DNA of 64,000 bases from Heterohyrax brucei (GCA_028571685.1 CM053158.1:54776001-54840000); one strand, 5' to 3'; counted from the first letter of the stretch, positions 44,725 through 55,699 are shown. Notes: generated by a model not told the origin, from the sequence alone. A program made the numbers and translations.

Positions 44725-44830
44725 GCATTAAATATAGAATATATTTAATGTATATAGTATGGTTAATGTATAATGTATAGTTGGTTGTATAGTTGGTTGC
44801 ATGGTTGGTTTAATGTATAATTGGTTGTAT
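44725..44830. repeat. degenerate short tandem/minisatellite tract
   Basis: Interspersed repeats of ggttgtatagttggtt and taatgtata over about 100 bp (e.g. 'gtatagttggttgtatagtt'). Confidence 0.7.
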
Positions 44831-45194
44831 TTAACAGAAATGTATTAAAATCATCTGTTTAAATGCTAGAAAACCCTCAGCACCGTGAGAGGCTTGTGTG
44901 TGAGGGACACAGGAACTGAACTCATTTAAGGGAGCAGCAGCTTCAAATCTCCCATTTCCCACTTATTCTCAACCTAGAGCTTGTCAAACAGAGTGATGGA
45001 TACAGGTTCCCGTTTCCATCCTTTCCTCTTTTGACCAAATACAGTTGAATAAATTAAAGTGACTGGTATGATGCTCACTTCTGCATGCCAAGCATGTAGT
45101 GTACACTTCTTGCATATTTGTCAAATGAATAAACAGATTTACAGTGAATAGCAGCTTTCAGTCTGGTGAGGTCATTTTTCCTCACTATGGTTTA

Positions 45195-46780
45195 GGCAAA
45201 AGTTTATAGCTCAAGTTCATGTCTCATTGTAAAATTTGTACAGACGTTGTTTTGTGACATTGGTTGTAATCCCCATAATGCAGCGGCATGCTCCCTCTTT
45301 CACCGTAGGTTACTTCCTGTGCCACTCATCTAGTTGCCGTCCCTTCTGCCCTCTTCCTGTCTTTCTTTTGGACAGGAGTTGTCCATTTGGTCTCGTAAAT
45401 TGGATTGAACAAGAAAGCATGGTCCTCACTTATGTTATATTTTGTTTCATAGGCTTATCTAGTCTTTGAAAAGTGGGTTTGTGAATGATTTCAATCCTAG
45501 GGTAGCAGAGCATCTGGGGGCCATCATTTTAGGGGTTCCTCTAGTCTTTGTCAGATCAGTCAGTCTGGTCTTTTTTCATGAATTATAATTCTCTTTGGCA
45601 TTTTTTCCCCCTTTCTGTCTGGCATTCAGTGTTGTAATCCCTGTCAGTGGTTGTTGATGGTAGCTGGGCACCATCTAGTTCTTCTGATCTCAGGCTGGTA
45701 GAGTTTCTGGTTCATATGGTTGGCCTTTTAGTCTTATGGGCTGATATTTTCCTTTTGTCTCTGTTTCCTTCGTTCTCTTTTGCTCTGGTCAAGATGGGAC
45801 CAATAGATGTATCTAAGATGGCTGCTTGCAAACTTTTAAAACCCCAGACACCAGTCATCAAAGTGGGATGTAAAACGTTTTCTTTATAAACTATGTTATG
45901 TCAGTTGGCCTAGATGTTCCCCAGATGACGGTCCTCAGCCCACAGCCCCAGATACTGAGTCACTGAAAATATTCAGATGTGTCTAGGAAACTTCTATGCT
46001 TTTGCTTTGTTCCATTTGTATGGATTTCCCATATACTGTGTTTTGTTTTTCTCTTTACCAAAGTGGACAGTTGTCTACTATTAGCTAGTGATTTCCCCAC
46101 ACCATGCTTCAGGTCATCAAAGAACTGTTTTTCTGTGTGTAAACTTTTTCTTAATTTCTTGCAATCCTGGTCTTATGCAGTGTTTGCCCTTCTGTGAGTG
46201 ACTTGTTTTACTCAGTACAATACTCTCCAGATTCATCTATGTTGTAAGATGTTTAGCAGATTTATCATTGATCCGACTCAACAGCACTTAGCTTTGGCTT
46301 ATTGTTGCATAGTATTCTGTCTTGTGTATGTACCATAATTTATCTACTCATCTTTTGGTAGGCATTTAGGTTGTTTTCATCTTTTTGTTGTTGTGAATAA
46401 CACTGCGGTGAACATGGGTATACCTGTAGCTATTTGTGTGATAGCTCTTATTTCTCTAGGGTGTATTTCTAGGAGTGGGACTGCTGCATTGTATGGTATT
46501 TCTATTTCCAACTTTAAAGGAAATGTCATATTGTTTTCCAAAGTGGGTTATGATTCCACATCCCCACGAGCTGTGCTCAGAAGTTCCAGTCTTCCCCCAA
46601 CCTCTCCAACATTTGTTACTTTGTGTTTTTTTGGACTAGTATTGTTGGGATGAGATGGTATATCTCAATGTCATTTTGATTTGTATTTTTCTAATGGCTG
46701 ATAATTTGATCATTTCCTCGTGTGTCTGTTAGCCTTTTCACCTGCGTGTCTTCTATGGTGAAAAGCCTGGTGAGGCCTTG
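45195..46780 (-). mobile_element. L1 3' region, antisense (longest copy)
   Basis: 1.6 kb of antisense L1 3' end: 'attcatctatgttgtaagat', 'tagtattctgtcttgtgtat', 'tatttctaggagtgggactg' and 'cctctccaacatttgttact'. 45235-45880 is shared with 4335-4905. A 27-bp mini-tail insertion lies at 46271. Confidence 0.8.
46271..46297 (+). repeat. mini-tail insertion inside an antisense L1
   Basis: 'atccgactcaacagcactta' plus gctttgg is foreign to the L1 consensus at this point. It matches the core of the other mini-tails with two changes. Confidence 0.5.
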
Positions 46781-47484
46781 ATGGCCACACAACAATCAGT
46801 AATCCAAATAAACAAGTGAATGCTAGGCAGATGGTCCACATGGGCCCAGAAGATAACAGGTATGTGTTGATGGTGATGATTAATAAAAAAACATACTGTA
46901 CTTAGTTTACCGTTTTAGAATATGCACATATGTTTGCTTTTCATAAAAAAATAAATAAAACCTCATAATCCAGCTTCTTTTAAAGGAAAATAGGATTTGA
47001 AGGACAGAACATAAAAGGTATTGTTAAGAAAACTAAATATGATTATTGGGAGTTGACAGGTGACCTTTAAATATGAATAAATTGGATTGTGGTATATTTT
47101 GATTTTCAGGAAGCCAAAACCAGTTTCCCGAGACTGTCTGTGTGGTTAAGCCACACTTCTCAGATTTCAAATGAATGGAAGGATTTACCCTTATGTAAGA
47201 CTATGAGCCAAGTGACTTTTTATTTCCTGTAGTGATTTAGAAAATTAGGTCTTTCACCTTTAGGAAGGGCCACAAACTTGGTTTTGAAATGTAATGTTGA
47301 TAGACGCAAATCATAGTGTCTCCATGCTTGGTAACACTCAGTGTAATTACTGGTTCTTACTGAAAGACAGTAATTCATTAACAGTTGGCTCAGTGAGCTT
47401 ACTTGGTTGCCAGGAGACTTGATGATTCATCCAGAAAATAAATGTTCTGTAGACACTGAAGCCAACTGGATTGACCAGGGGTAG

Positions 47485-47634
47485 GGAGAGACATTGCTGT
47501 CAAGTCCAATCTGACTTCTAACAACCCTATAGGATAAAGTAAAACTGTCACATAGAGTTTCAAAGGAGCCGCTGGTGGATTCCAACTGCCAATGTTTTGA
47601 TTAACAGCTGTAGCTCTTAACCACTGCTGCACTG
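47485..47634 (-). mobile_element. AfroSINE
   Basis: 'ccctataggataaagtaaaa', 'aggagccgctggtggattcc' and 'ctcttaaccactgctgcact'. Confidence 0.85.
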
Positions 47635-47654
47635 ATATTATGTAACCAAACCAA

Positions 47655-47826
47655 AAGTAAGAGAAAAAGAACCACCTCTGTTGAGTTGATTTCCACTCAT
47701 AGCGCCCCATAGGACAAAGTAGAACTGCCCCATAGTGTTTCCAAGGAGCACCTGGTGGATTTGAACTGTCCACCTTTTGGTTAGCAACCGTAGATAGCAC
47801 TTAAACCTCTACACCACCAGGTTTTC
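47655..47826 (-). mobile_element. AfroSINE
   Basis: 'tctgttgagttgatttccac' to 'tctacaccaccaggttttcc'. Tandem with the preceding copy, same orientation. Confidence 0.9.
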
Positions 47827-48254
47827 CGATTAAGTAACAGGAATGAGCGATTTCTCATACAGCACAGCACAATGTGGGCAAAACAAGACCTGTCTGGAGG
47901 CAATGTTTGGATCCCTGTTTTGAAATCTCTAAGTACTGATCCATACATGCGGAGTGAATGCTTTGGGTTCAGTTTTTGGTCTTTCAGTTGGCTATTCATC
48001 TTCATCATCATGTTCACCTCGTGGTAAACTGTGGGCCTCCTAATCAGGCTCAAGGAAACTTTTTTTTTTAAATGTCTGAGTGATGAATTTTAAAACTAAT
48101 TTATCAGTGTTTTCATTTGTAATTGGAGGTGGGGGTGGAGGAAAGCTGTGCCTCACCAGAATGCGAATGCATTAACTCTCTGGGACACTACTTTAGAGGT
48201 CTCTGGGCCTCAGGCAACAGAATACAGCGGTCAAGGGTTTGATTGTGGAAGCCA

Positions 48255-48455
48255 GGCTCACTGCCTAGTTTTCTCTCTGACGCCTTCCCGTAGTAGCTGT
48301 GAGACACTGAGCAAGTGACTTAGCCGTTCTGAGCTTCATGCCCCTACCTGTACCTACTGCACAGGAAGGGTTGTGGTAAGACTTCTGTGAGGTAGATAAC
48401 GCCCAAATAATGCTTTGCATGGTGCCTGGTGCTTGGTAAACTCTCAACAAAGAGT
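48255..48455 (+). repeat. MIR
   Basis: 'tgagcaagtgacttagccgt', 'ctgagcttcatgcccctacc' and 'gtgcctggtgcttggtaaac'. Confidence 0.65.
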
Positions 48456-48554
48456 AGCTTCCTAGTGATAAAAACAGGAAGAGGTAGAAAAGTAGGAAGA
48501 GCTAGCAGTATGGTGTTTGAACACTGGTTTGATCAGGATTTTGTATGTGTGTGG

Positions 48555-48700
48555 TAAATGCATATATATTTAAATATGTAGCAAATATGTATCTATTTAA
48601 ATATGTGGTAAGTATGTATATATATATATATAAAAACAGTTTTTGCCACTTCAACATTTTTTACATGTACAATTTAGTGACAGGCATCAGGATTCTGAAT
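48555..48700. repeat. AT repeat adjoining an L1 end
   Basis: A (TA)n run at 48617-48632 next to related aaatatgt words. 48640-48700 resembles an antisense L1 end ('aacattttttacatgtacaa'). Confidence 0.5.
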
Positions 48701-48986
48701 AAGTTTTATGTGTACTTCTTACAGGCTCAAATAGGCCCTAGAGAAATGCTGTTTGTTTCCTTAACAACTGCCTCCTCAAGTACTTAAGGCAGCTCAACAG
48801 GATTTCCTCTTACACAGTACAGGTCCAGCTATGACTGGTTCATATTACCTGTTCTCCCTTCTCTAAGTTCCACAAAGACCACATCCTTCTCTTGGTACAA
48901 CTAGAAATTTGCCATTTTATAATTAATTAGATAGTAGCTGGCCTTACATAAGATATATTTTAGTTCACTTGGTGAATCTGAGGGAT

Positions 48987-49125
48987 ATATGGAAATGCTG
49001 GTAGTGTTGTGGTTCAGTCTGCTAACCAAAAGGTTGGCAGTTTGAATCCACCAGGCACTCCTTGGAAACTCTATGAGGCAGGTCTACTCTATTACTCAAT
49101 GACAGTGGGTTTGCTTTGGGGTTTG
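48987..49125 (+). mobile_element. AfroSINE
   Basis: 'aaaaggttggcagtttgaat', 'ccttggaaactctatgaggc' and a shortened tail. Confidence 0.85.
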
Positions 49126-49139
49126 GGTGGGTTTCATTA

Positions 49140-49782
49140 GAAACATGTTTTCAGTCATCTTCTATTCAGGTGATTTCTACTTGAATATTTCGGAGGGTGC
49201 TGAGGAAATTATAGAGACAAGTGACAAAGTTCTACATACACATGTTGACTGCTATGATATCTTGTATGAAAAATAGGTGATATTAAATGAATGATTTTAT
49301 GATTACCAGTATTACAACATAGTTGAATATTATATGGCCTCTAAAGATAATTATGAAGATGTTGTAGGATCACAGAAAAAGTGTATAATGAGATACAGAG
49401 AATGCTAAGTAAAAATAGCATTTGAGATATGCACAATTATAATCATAATTATTTGATAAAATAGATGCACAAAATAATATACAATGAAAACAGCCATGGG
49501 TTCATGAGTTGGAGTATGGAAAATGGGATAATGGCAATTTAATATTGTTTTCACTTTTTATTTTTGTCTTTTTGAAAATTTCAAAATATCATCATATGAT
49601 TCTGTTATCAAATTCGGGGTTGTATCTAGTTAGAGTCCATCTCCTTATGTGTGTTGACCACAGAAGTTTTAACAGAACTCAACGTTACATAGTTACGTTT
49701 CAGAGTTCATTCATTTGGTGACTAATTTAGATTGGTTTTTAGGTGACAGTGACTGACATTGCTGTATTACTTTTCTTTTTAG
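49140..49782. other. intron before the exon at 49783
   Basis: AT-rich, no recognised element. It ends in the pyrimidine tract ttacttttctttttag. Confidence 0.6.
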
Positions 49783-49866
49783 TGATGAAAATGCCAGGAA
49801 AGATTTAAAGACACTGCCAGCCTTTCCAACCAAAACTCTTCAGGAACATCCATCTCTTGCTTACTG
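49783..49866 (+). CDS. FRMD4B: FRMD4B coding exon, FERM F2 lobe
   Basis: This 84-nt exon is preceded by the acceptor ttttctttttag and followed by the donor gtaagc. It completes the serine split across the 32-kb intron. It then encodes DEN followed by ARKDLKTLPAFPTKTLQEH and PSLAYC, ending with TG of a split cysteine. The 'LPAFPTKTLQEHPSLAYCEDRV' block is a hallmark of the FRMD4 family; FRMD4A has LPALPTQALKEHPSLAYCEDRV. The segment is helical F2-lobe sequence of the FERM domain. The exon starts in phase 2 and ends in phase 2, so it keeps the frame by itself (84 = 28 x 3). A decayed-looking duplicate of the next exon lies about 140 bp downstream (see 50008-50061). Confidence 0.95.
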
Positions 49867-50007
49867 GTAAGCCAAGTCAAGACTGGCTACACGGTGACCC
49901 CGTTGTCAAAGCCTCCATGAGAACTGCCTGCTTTTCAAGAACTTAAAACAAATAGAAGTGAGGAAATAGAAAATTATCCATCAAATATGTGAAAGTAACC
50001 ATTGATG

Positions 50008-50385
50008 GAACTTAATCTTTTCATAAAAAGATCTTGTAGAGGCTTGGGGCTTGTCCTGCAGTTTTTCCTTTTGCTTAGATGCAATTTTAATGTCCTCTAT
50101 TTTAAGAAGTCATTTGAAATGATTGCTGCTATGTCATTTTTTGTATCTAGCCCTCATCTGGTTAGAAATTATCTTACCGATGACTGGAAGATGTTTTGCA
50201 TCATTTGATACATTGGTGTCACTAACTCAGATGCCTACTAGTTTCAGGCAGGTATCAAAAATGAGAAATGTAGGCCACATGTAGGGCAATAGGGAGTGGT
50301 GAGGACTGTGGTGATATAGAGAGCTTTTGCCCTGGGAAAAAGACATACATCTACTGAAGTTTTGAATTTAGGCACAAACAATGGT
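50008..50385 (+). repeat. first copy of a local intronic duplication, with a decayed exon-like head
   Basis: From about 50068 this intron is clearly alignable with the sequence directly following the donor of the exon at 51684-51749. Shared blocks include agtcatttgaaatgat, ttttgtat and gagagcttttgccctg in the same order. Just before the block, 50008-50061 reads ELNLFIKRSCRGLGLVLQ, which lines up with EHYLKIKGLTRG-QAVVQ of the real exon (about 9 of 18 identical). The exon-like part has lost its donor. The second copy is at 51752-52012. Confidence 0.55.
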
Positions 50386-50399
50386 TGTAAGCTATTGCT

Positions 50400-51150
50400 T
50401 TCAAGTGCTTAAAAGGTCTGTAACGTACGTTTTTATGCCCAGTATATGTGCCATCACTATGTAATCTACCAGGATGCAATGTAAATGTAGTAAAATAACA
50501 GCCTTCTCTGATCAGAGGGTTCCTTAATGAACAGAGATGACCTTAATGCCTTGAGGTTTCCTCTGTGACCAGAAGTTGTTATATATCTTGAGTTGTTTCA
50601 TGTATTTGTAATTTAATTATTCCATAGTATTTTTTATACCATATTTTTCCTGAAAATTACTTTTTCCCTTTGACTTATTTATATTCCCTTTACACATATT
50701 TTCCTCACTTTAGGTCTCTGAAACAAGAAGCTAAATTTCCTTTCCACTGAAAAGCAAATACATACCTAGTGTTAATGTGAAAGTTGGACTGTATGTTATG
50801 AACAGTTTCACACACACAAAAAAAAAATAGGATATATGTCTTATCTTGATTGTGGAACCTTCCTAAGAAATTTAGTGACAGTATCTTGGCTGGCTATCTT
50901 AGGGCACTGAGTACTAGTCTTCCTTTTGAAACAGTAGATTTGGAAAAGCTTGTCAAACCTTACAGAGAAAACAGATAAAAAATATTTACTCTTCTAGGAT
51001 ATGCTTGAAATATGATGAAAACACTGTCTTATCAGAAAGGAAGATAAGATAGCTGCATGATTGATTTTGAGGGTTCCCAGTCTACAACCTGGTTCTCCAC
51101 TTTCTAGTCAACAAGTTTTATCCTAGCGCAATAAAATAGGGGAGTTTTCT
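50400..51150. other. FRMD4B intron without recognised repeats
   Basis: AT-rich sequence between the first copy of the local duplication and the mini-tail at 51183. Nothing supportable was seen. Confidence 0.5.
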
Positions 51151-51182
51151 CTGAAAACCGTGTGTCACTAACTGGTGACATA

Positions 51183-51206
51183 GCCAAGTGCCGTCGAGTC
51201 GGATCC
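51183..51206 (-). repeat. mini-tail insertion
   Basis: 'gccaagtgccgtcgagtcgg' followed by atcc, flanked by gacata and gatata (possible 6-bp duplication with one change). No SINE body nearby. Confidence 0.55.
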
Positions 51207-51683
51207 GATATACAATAACTATATTTTAGACTGCACACAGACTCAGTAGTTTTATTCTTTTTTTTTCAAGGAGAAATTTTTCTAAACACTTAACACTTGT
51301 TAATCTCTCTGTTTTAACCAAAGAGAACATAGGTCTTTGGATCAAAATTTCCCCAGCAAGTTTCTCTAACAAGAGTTTAGTAAGCATATTTTTACCATAT
51401 GTCATTCAGTTATAATAAAGGATATTAGTTTTTCAATTGAGAAATTGATATTATGTTTGCTTTTCTAGTAAACTAAGTTTTAAAAAATATATCACAAAAA
51501 TCTTGAGGTACTCAGACACCTCTTCAGGAACCTGTGTCCTGCAGAAACAACATCACCTGGACTCTGTCTCCCAAACAAGCTGGTGAAGGCCTTCCTGAAG
51601 TGTCCGATAGCTGACTGAGAATAATTGAGTCTGTATTTCATTTAATTGTACATTGACATACTTTTCCTTTTCTTGTTTTACAG

Positions 51684-51749
51684 TGAGGACAGAGTAATTG
51701 AGCATTATTTGAAAATCAAAGGACTGACTCGAGGCCAAGCTGTGGTTCA
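51684..51749 (+). CDS. FRMD4B: FRMD4B coding exon, FERM F2 lobe
   Basis: This 66-nt exon has the acceptor ttgttttacag. Its donor is ca|gtgagt, with A rather than G at the last exonic base. It finishes the split cysteine and encodes EDRVIEHYLKIKGLTRGQA, then VV and the first two bases of Q. The length is a multiple of three (22 codons), with phase 2 at both ends. The peptide matches FRMD4B; FRMD4A reads EDRVIEHYKKLNGQTRGQAIVNYM in this position. It belongs to the F2 lobe. The first 260 bases of the following intron are homologous to sequence about 1.7 kb upstream, suggesting a local duplication that may once have included this exon. Confidence 0.95.
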
Positions 51750-51751
51750 GT

Positions 51752-52012
51752 GAGTCTCTTTCTTTTTGTTTAGATATAGTTTTAATGTTTGGGATTTGAA
51801 GGAGTCATTTGAAATGATTTTTGCAACATAATTTTTGTATATACGGTTCTTATTTTAACTTAGATGTCAACCAGTATCATGCAGGTAACAGAAGTGTGAA
51901 AGGTAGGCCAGATATAGGACAAAAAGCAATGGTGGGGACTGTGGTGAACTGGAGAGCTTTTGCCCTGAAAACAGGAGGCAAGACTGCGTAGCTTTAGAAG
52001 TAGGCAAAATAT
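51752..52012 (+). repeat. second copy of the local intronic duplication
   Basis: This is the beginning of the intron after the exon ending at 51749. It is homologous to 50062-50385 over most of its length, by eye about 70-75% identical outside gaps; the first copy has roughly 50 extra bases in the middle. Shared blocks include ggagagcttttgccctg and ggactgtggtga. It might also be part of an unrecognised interspersed repeat family. Confidence 0.6.
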
Positions 52013-52099
52013 TACCAGATTTTGTTATATTTTCTGAGAGAAGCTAGAAATTCAGATTTAAATCTCAATTTGAAAAATCAATAAGTAATTATAAGAAAC

Positions 52100-52350
52100 A
52101 TTTAATATAGGACACTGTTAACTCACAACTAGCAGACACATGAGGCTATCAGAGTTAGATCATTTCTGGAGGCAGGATGAGAAGGCAGGTCAGGGCAGGA
52201 CATGAACTGGTTGGAGAGACAAAAAAACTGTGGTGGAAAGGAGGTATGAGATGTCACATTATGGGGATTACAGCTAGTGCCACATAACAATAAATTTTTG
52301 TATCAGAAATTAACTTGAGCTATAAACTTATACCTCAAGCACAGTAAGAA
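52100..52350 (+). mobile_element. L1 3' UTR end
   Basis: 'gagatgtcacattatgggga', 'tttttgtatcagaaattaac' and an A-rich end match other L1 3' UTR ends here. Confidence 0.55.
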
Positions 52351-52838
52351 AACTTAATTTAAAAAAAAATTAATTTAATGAGAGCCAAACAAAACCTGTC
52401 TGGAGGGCCTGTTTGATTTCCCAATTTGTGATTTTGCTTTGGTTGTAGTACATTATGTACTGATGTTGGATAATCCATTTCTCTGTTGCTAAAAATAGAG
52501 CATACTGATGTATGCCTGAATTTTATAACTATACAGCTACTACCTGTTTCTCTTTATTTTTTTAAGAACAGTTCATGCTCAGTAAGTCGGTTGGAAAAGG
52601 CAAAAACTGTAAATATTCCACTTAAATGAAGTATATATATAATAGGCAGACTTACAGAGACAAAAGTTTATTCGTAGTTCCCGGGCTGGAAGAGAAAGAA
52701 AAGGGGCATCATCGCTTAGGCAGCCTGGGTGTCTCTTACTGGTGGTAGAAAAACTGGGAACAGATACTGGAGATGGCTGCACAGCAACGGGAATGCAGTT
52801 GGTGTCACTGAATTGGACACACACAAAAAAGTAGAATT

Positions 52839-52905
52839 GACAAATGTATTCGCCAAGTGCCGTCGAGTCGGAGCCAAGTCATGGCGACCCTAGACAAATG
52901 TATTC
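52839..52905 (-). repeat. mini-tail insertion with perfect 13-bp target-site duplication
   Basis: The 41-bp insert 52852-52892 starts 'gccaagtgccgtcgagtcgg' and ends 'catggcgaccct' plus a. It is bounded on both sides by gacaaatgtattc (52839-52851 and 52893-52905). On the minus strand it is a SINE/RTE-like tail and nothing else. Confidence 0.85.
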
Positions 52906-53226
52906 CATACCGTATTTGTACACCAACAACATGCACTTTCCAAGTTTGTTTGCTAACTGTACCCTCCCCAAGCGAGGTATTTTTAGAAATCTTGTTTTGC
53001 CCATTATTTTTACATTCTAGTGTAAAAAAAAAAAAGAGCATAGCATGCTTAGAAAATAACTCGCAGGAGGAGGAGCAGTTGGCAAATAAAAGTGTGCATT
53101 ATTTGCATAAAATACAGTATTTTTAGCACAAAAAAGTTCAGTTTACATTAAAGTTTTAAAATTATAAAAGTTAATCTGTTTTAAGGAGATTATTGCTATG
53201 ATAGTTGGTAAATAATTTTATGGATG

Positions 53227-53281
53227 CTGTAGACTTAGCCGTGAGTCAGATCCGACTCGACGGCACTTGGCTATAGACTTA
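53227..53281 (+). repeat. mini-tail insertion with 11-bp target-site duplication
   Basis: The 33-bp insert 53238-53270 ('gtgagtcagatccgactcga' then cggcacttgg) is bounded by ctgtagactta and ctatagactta (one change). Confidence 0.8.
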
Positions 53282-53689
53282 AAACATACATACCTGTCAC
53301 TGAGTATAGAATAAAGCATGTGAGAACTGAAATGAGGACTTGGAGATCTGGAGCGGTTGTTTGGTTTTTTTTCCAGTCAGCCAGTGTGTAATTTCCCCCA
53401 CAAAATCCCTTGCATCTGTGCACAGTGATCTCGTTTTTATCGTAACACAGTTTCTGTAATCTTCAAGGCAGAAATCAGAAGTTTGTAGTCCTTAAGTGAA
53501 ATTCTGTATGTTTCAACTTATTGTACCTATTTCCTGAACTGGGAGGAGAAAAAAGTAAAAATGTCCTAGATTAGTAAGTGCATCACTAAGTGTCCTTGCT
53601 TAAATGCGGAGTCCTTTCAAGTTCCCTTACCATTATCTTGTCGTCTCTGTGATTCCAAATAAGATTCCATAGAAGGTGGTGATAGTTCC

Positions 53690-53835
53690 GGCTCTAGACA
53701 GTGGAGTCCGCCTTGCTGTGTCTGAATCCTGGCTGTTGAATTTAATTGGTGCCTGACCTTGGTACATTTACTTGGCCAAGCCCAGTGCACCTCTTATTAT
53801 ATATTCACATGTAGGTCATTGACTTACTAATTCTC
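53690..53835 (+). repeat. MIR
   Basis: 'gtctgaatcctggctgttga', then 'cttggtacatttacttggcc'. Confidence 0.55.
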
Positions 53836-54239
53836 AAATTATTGATTGCAAAGTCCAGAGAAATTGATCTTCAAAATGTCATTAAAAAGTCCAGCTGTAT
53901 TACACAGGAACTTCAGTCCCTTGAGGGCAGGGAGGAAGTCTTAGACAATTTAGTCTGCCCCAGACCGTCTTCAGGGTATGCAGTAGTATGGTCTACTTGT
54001 TAAATTAAAATAGCAAGTAAAGTGGTGTGGCCACTGAACCTGGCTCCCTCCTTCTGTTCACATCCACCTTTTCTAGAATGAAAAGAACTCCAGGGTGGTC
54101 CTGGAAAGAGATATTTCTGTGCTGAGTTGCTGGGACTCTGGTCACAGCCTAGTTCTTGATCATGATAATGGTTACAAAGGTGTTAGCTTCTTAAACTGAA
54201 CATATAAAGCATTGGTGTACTTTTCTTAGTATGTATATC

Positions 54240-54404
54240 AAAAAAAAAAAAAACCCACTGCCCTCGAGTGGATTCCAACTCTTAGCAACGCTGTAGACAG
54301 AGTAGAACTGCCCCATCGGGTTTCCAAGGAGCGCCTGGTGGATTGAAACTGCCGACCTTTTCGTTAATAGCTGTGCCTCTTAATCATTGCACCACCAAGG
54401 CTCC
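54240..54404 (-). mobile_element. AfroSINE
   Basis: An A-run followed by 'cactgccctcgagtggattc' to 'atcattgcaccaccaaggct'. Full length. Confidence 0.9.
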
Positions 54405-54434
54405 TGTGTGTCATATTTTCAAAAAACAAGTAAC

Positions 54435-54560
54435 CCTCAGAGACACAGTAGAAGCACAGAGTTGAAGAATATTCAGACTGGCATTCTTGAGTTCAAATCC
54501 AAGCCCTGTGACTTTGAACAAACTGCTCAGTCTTTTCAAACCTCAATTTCTCTGTTTAGA
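54435..54560 (+). repeat. MIR
   Basis: 'gttcaaatccaagccctgtg' and 'aaacctcaatttctctgttt'. Confidence 0.6.
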
Positions 54561-54634
54561 AAAGGTAGAAAGCAAAGCTGCCACCACAGGCAGCCCCAGC
54601 CTGGGTCATCATACTGATGAAAACCAGGGTTACT

Positions 54635-54790
54635 GTAGGAACCTTAGTGGCATAGTAGTTAAGAGTTCAGCTGCTAACCAGAAGACAGACACTTCTAACC
54701 TACCAGTCCCTCCTTAGAAATCCTGTAGGGCAATTCTACTCTGCCGTATAGGGTTGCAATGAGTTAGAATTTACAACAATAGATTCTGGG
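54635..54790 (+). mobile_element. AfroSINE
   Basis: 'ggaaccttagtggcatagta' to 'caatgagttagaatttacaa'. Confidence 0.85.
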
Positions 54791-55389
54791 TTGTTTTTGT
54801 TTTTGTTTGTTTGGTTGGTTTCGTTGTATTGTTTCTTCAAAAAAAAATAGCAAGCAATAATATCATTGTTTTGGTTCTTTGGAGGGAGGCATTTTTAAGC
54901 TAAGTTTACCTACAAGAAAATTTACTCTTGTTAAGTATCTATTTTAAAGACAGATATATTTAACAGTTTTGTAACCTCTACCACAGTCAATATATGGAAT
55001 AACTTTTTTTTTTTTTAATTTATGAACATACCCCAAAAGTTAATTCCCATTGCTTCCCCTGTTAGGTGCATACATTTAAAAAAAACCACTTGAAATTTGA
55101 GTTTATAAAACAGTACACTAATATAATAGACTGTATTCCTTAATATATAGAAAGTAACATTTCCAATAACTTTTTGAAATGTAAATTCCATTAACAACCC
55201 TGTAAACTTTGGATAGGGTAAAATATATTACTCCCCAGAAAGGTTTACTCTGCTTCTGCTTGAGTAAAACCATTAGTCATGGTGATATGAGAGAAGCGGA
55301 TACAAACTGTGTTTCCTTAAATCAGTTTATCCACTAGGGTGCTCTGGATATGTTATTCAGAGATTATGGTATGTATTCATTTTCCACAG

Positions 55390-55447
55390 GTATATGAAAA
55401 TAGTAGAAGGTCTGCCGACTTATGGGGTCCATTACTACGCAGTAAAG
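55390..55447 (+). CDS. FRMD4B: FRMD4B coding exon, end of FERM F2 lobe
   Basis: This 58-nt exon has acceptor tttccacag and donor gtaagt (perfect consensus). The first G completes the glutamine split from 51749, and the exon then encodes YMKIVEGLPTYGVHYYAVK, ending in phase 0. 'LPTYGVHYYAVKD' is the conserved F2-to-F3 transition seen in FRMD4A, FRMD4B and, more distantly, other FERM proteins. FRMD4A has SIVESLPTYGVHYYAVK, so the KIVEG reading favours FRMD4B. The flanking introns are 3.6 kb upstream and 1.65 kb downstream. An AfroSINE sits about 250 bp after the donor. Confidence 0.95.
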
Positions 55448-55699
55448 GTAAGTACTTATACGTGACACAGCTTTCAGAATGCCCAGGCTATTCCAAGAGC
55501 TAACCAAACAACATAGTTTTAAAATCACATAAACTTATATGTCAGTATGTATATGTAAACTGCCTCCAGGAACTGCAGTGGTTGGAGTAGTATTGATTTT
55601 TTTTTTTTTTTAAAGCCCATTTATAACCTATCATTTATAGCAAATTATAAGGTATACTGCTTTTGAAAAATGCTGGAACTGTTCACATAGCTTCCTAAA

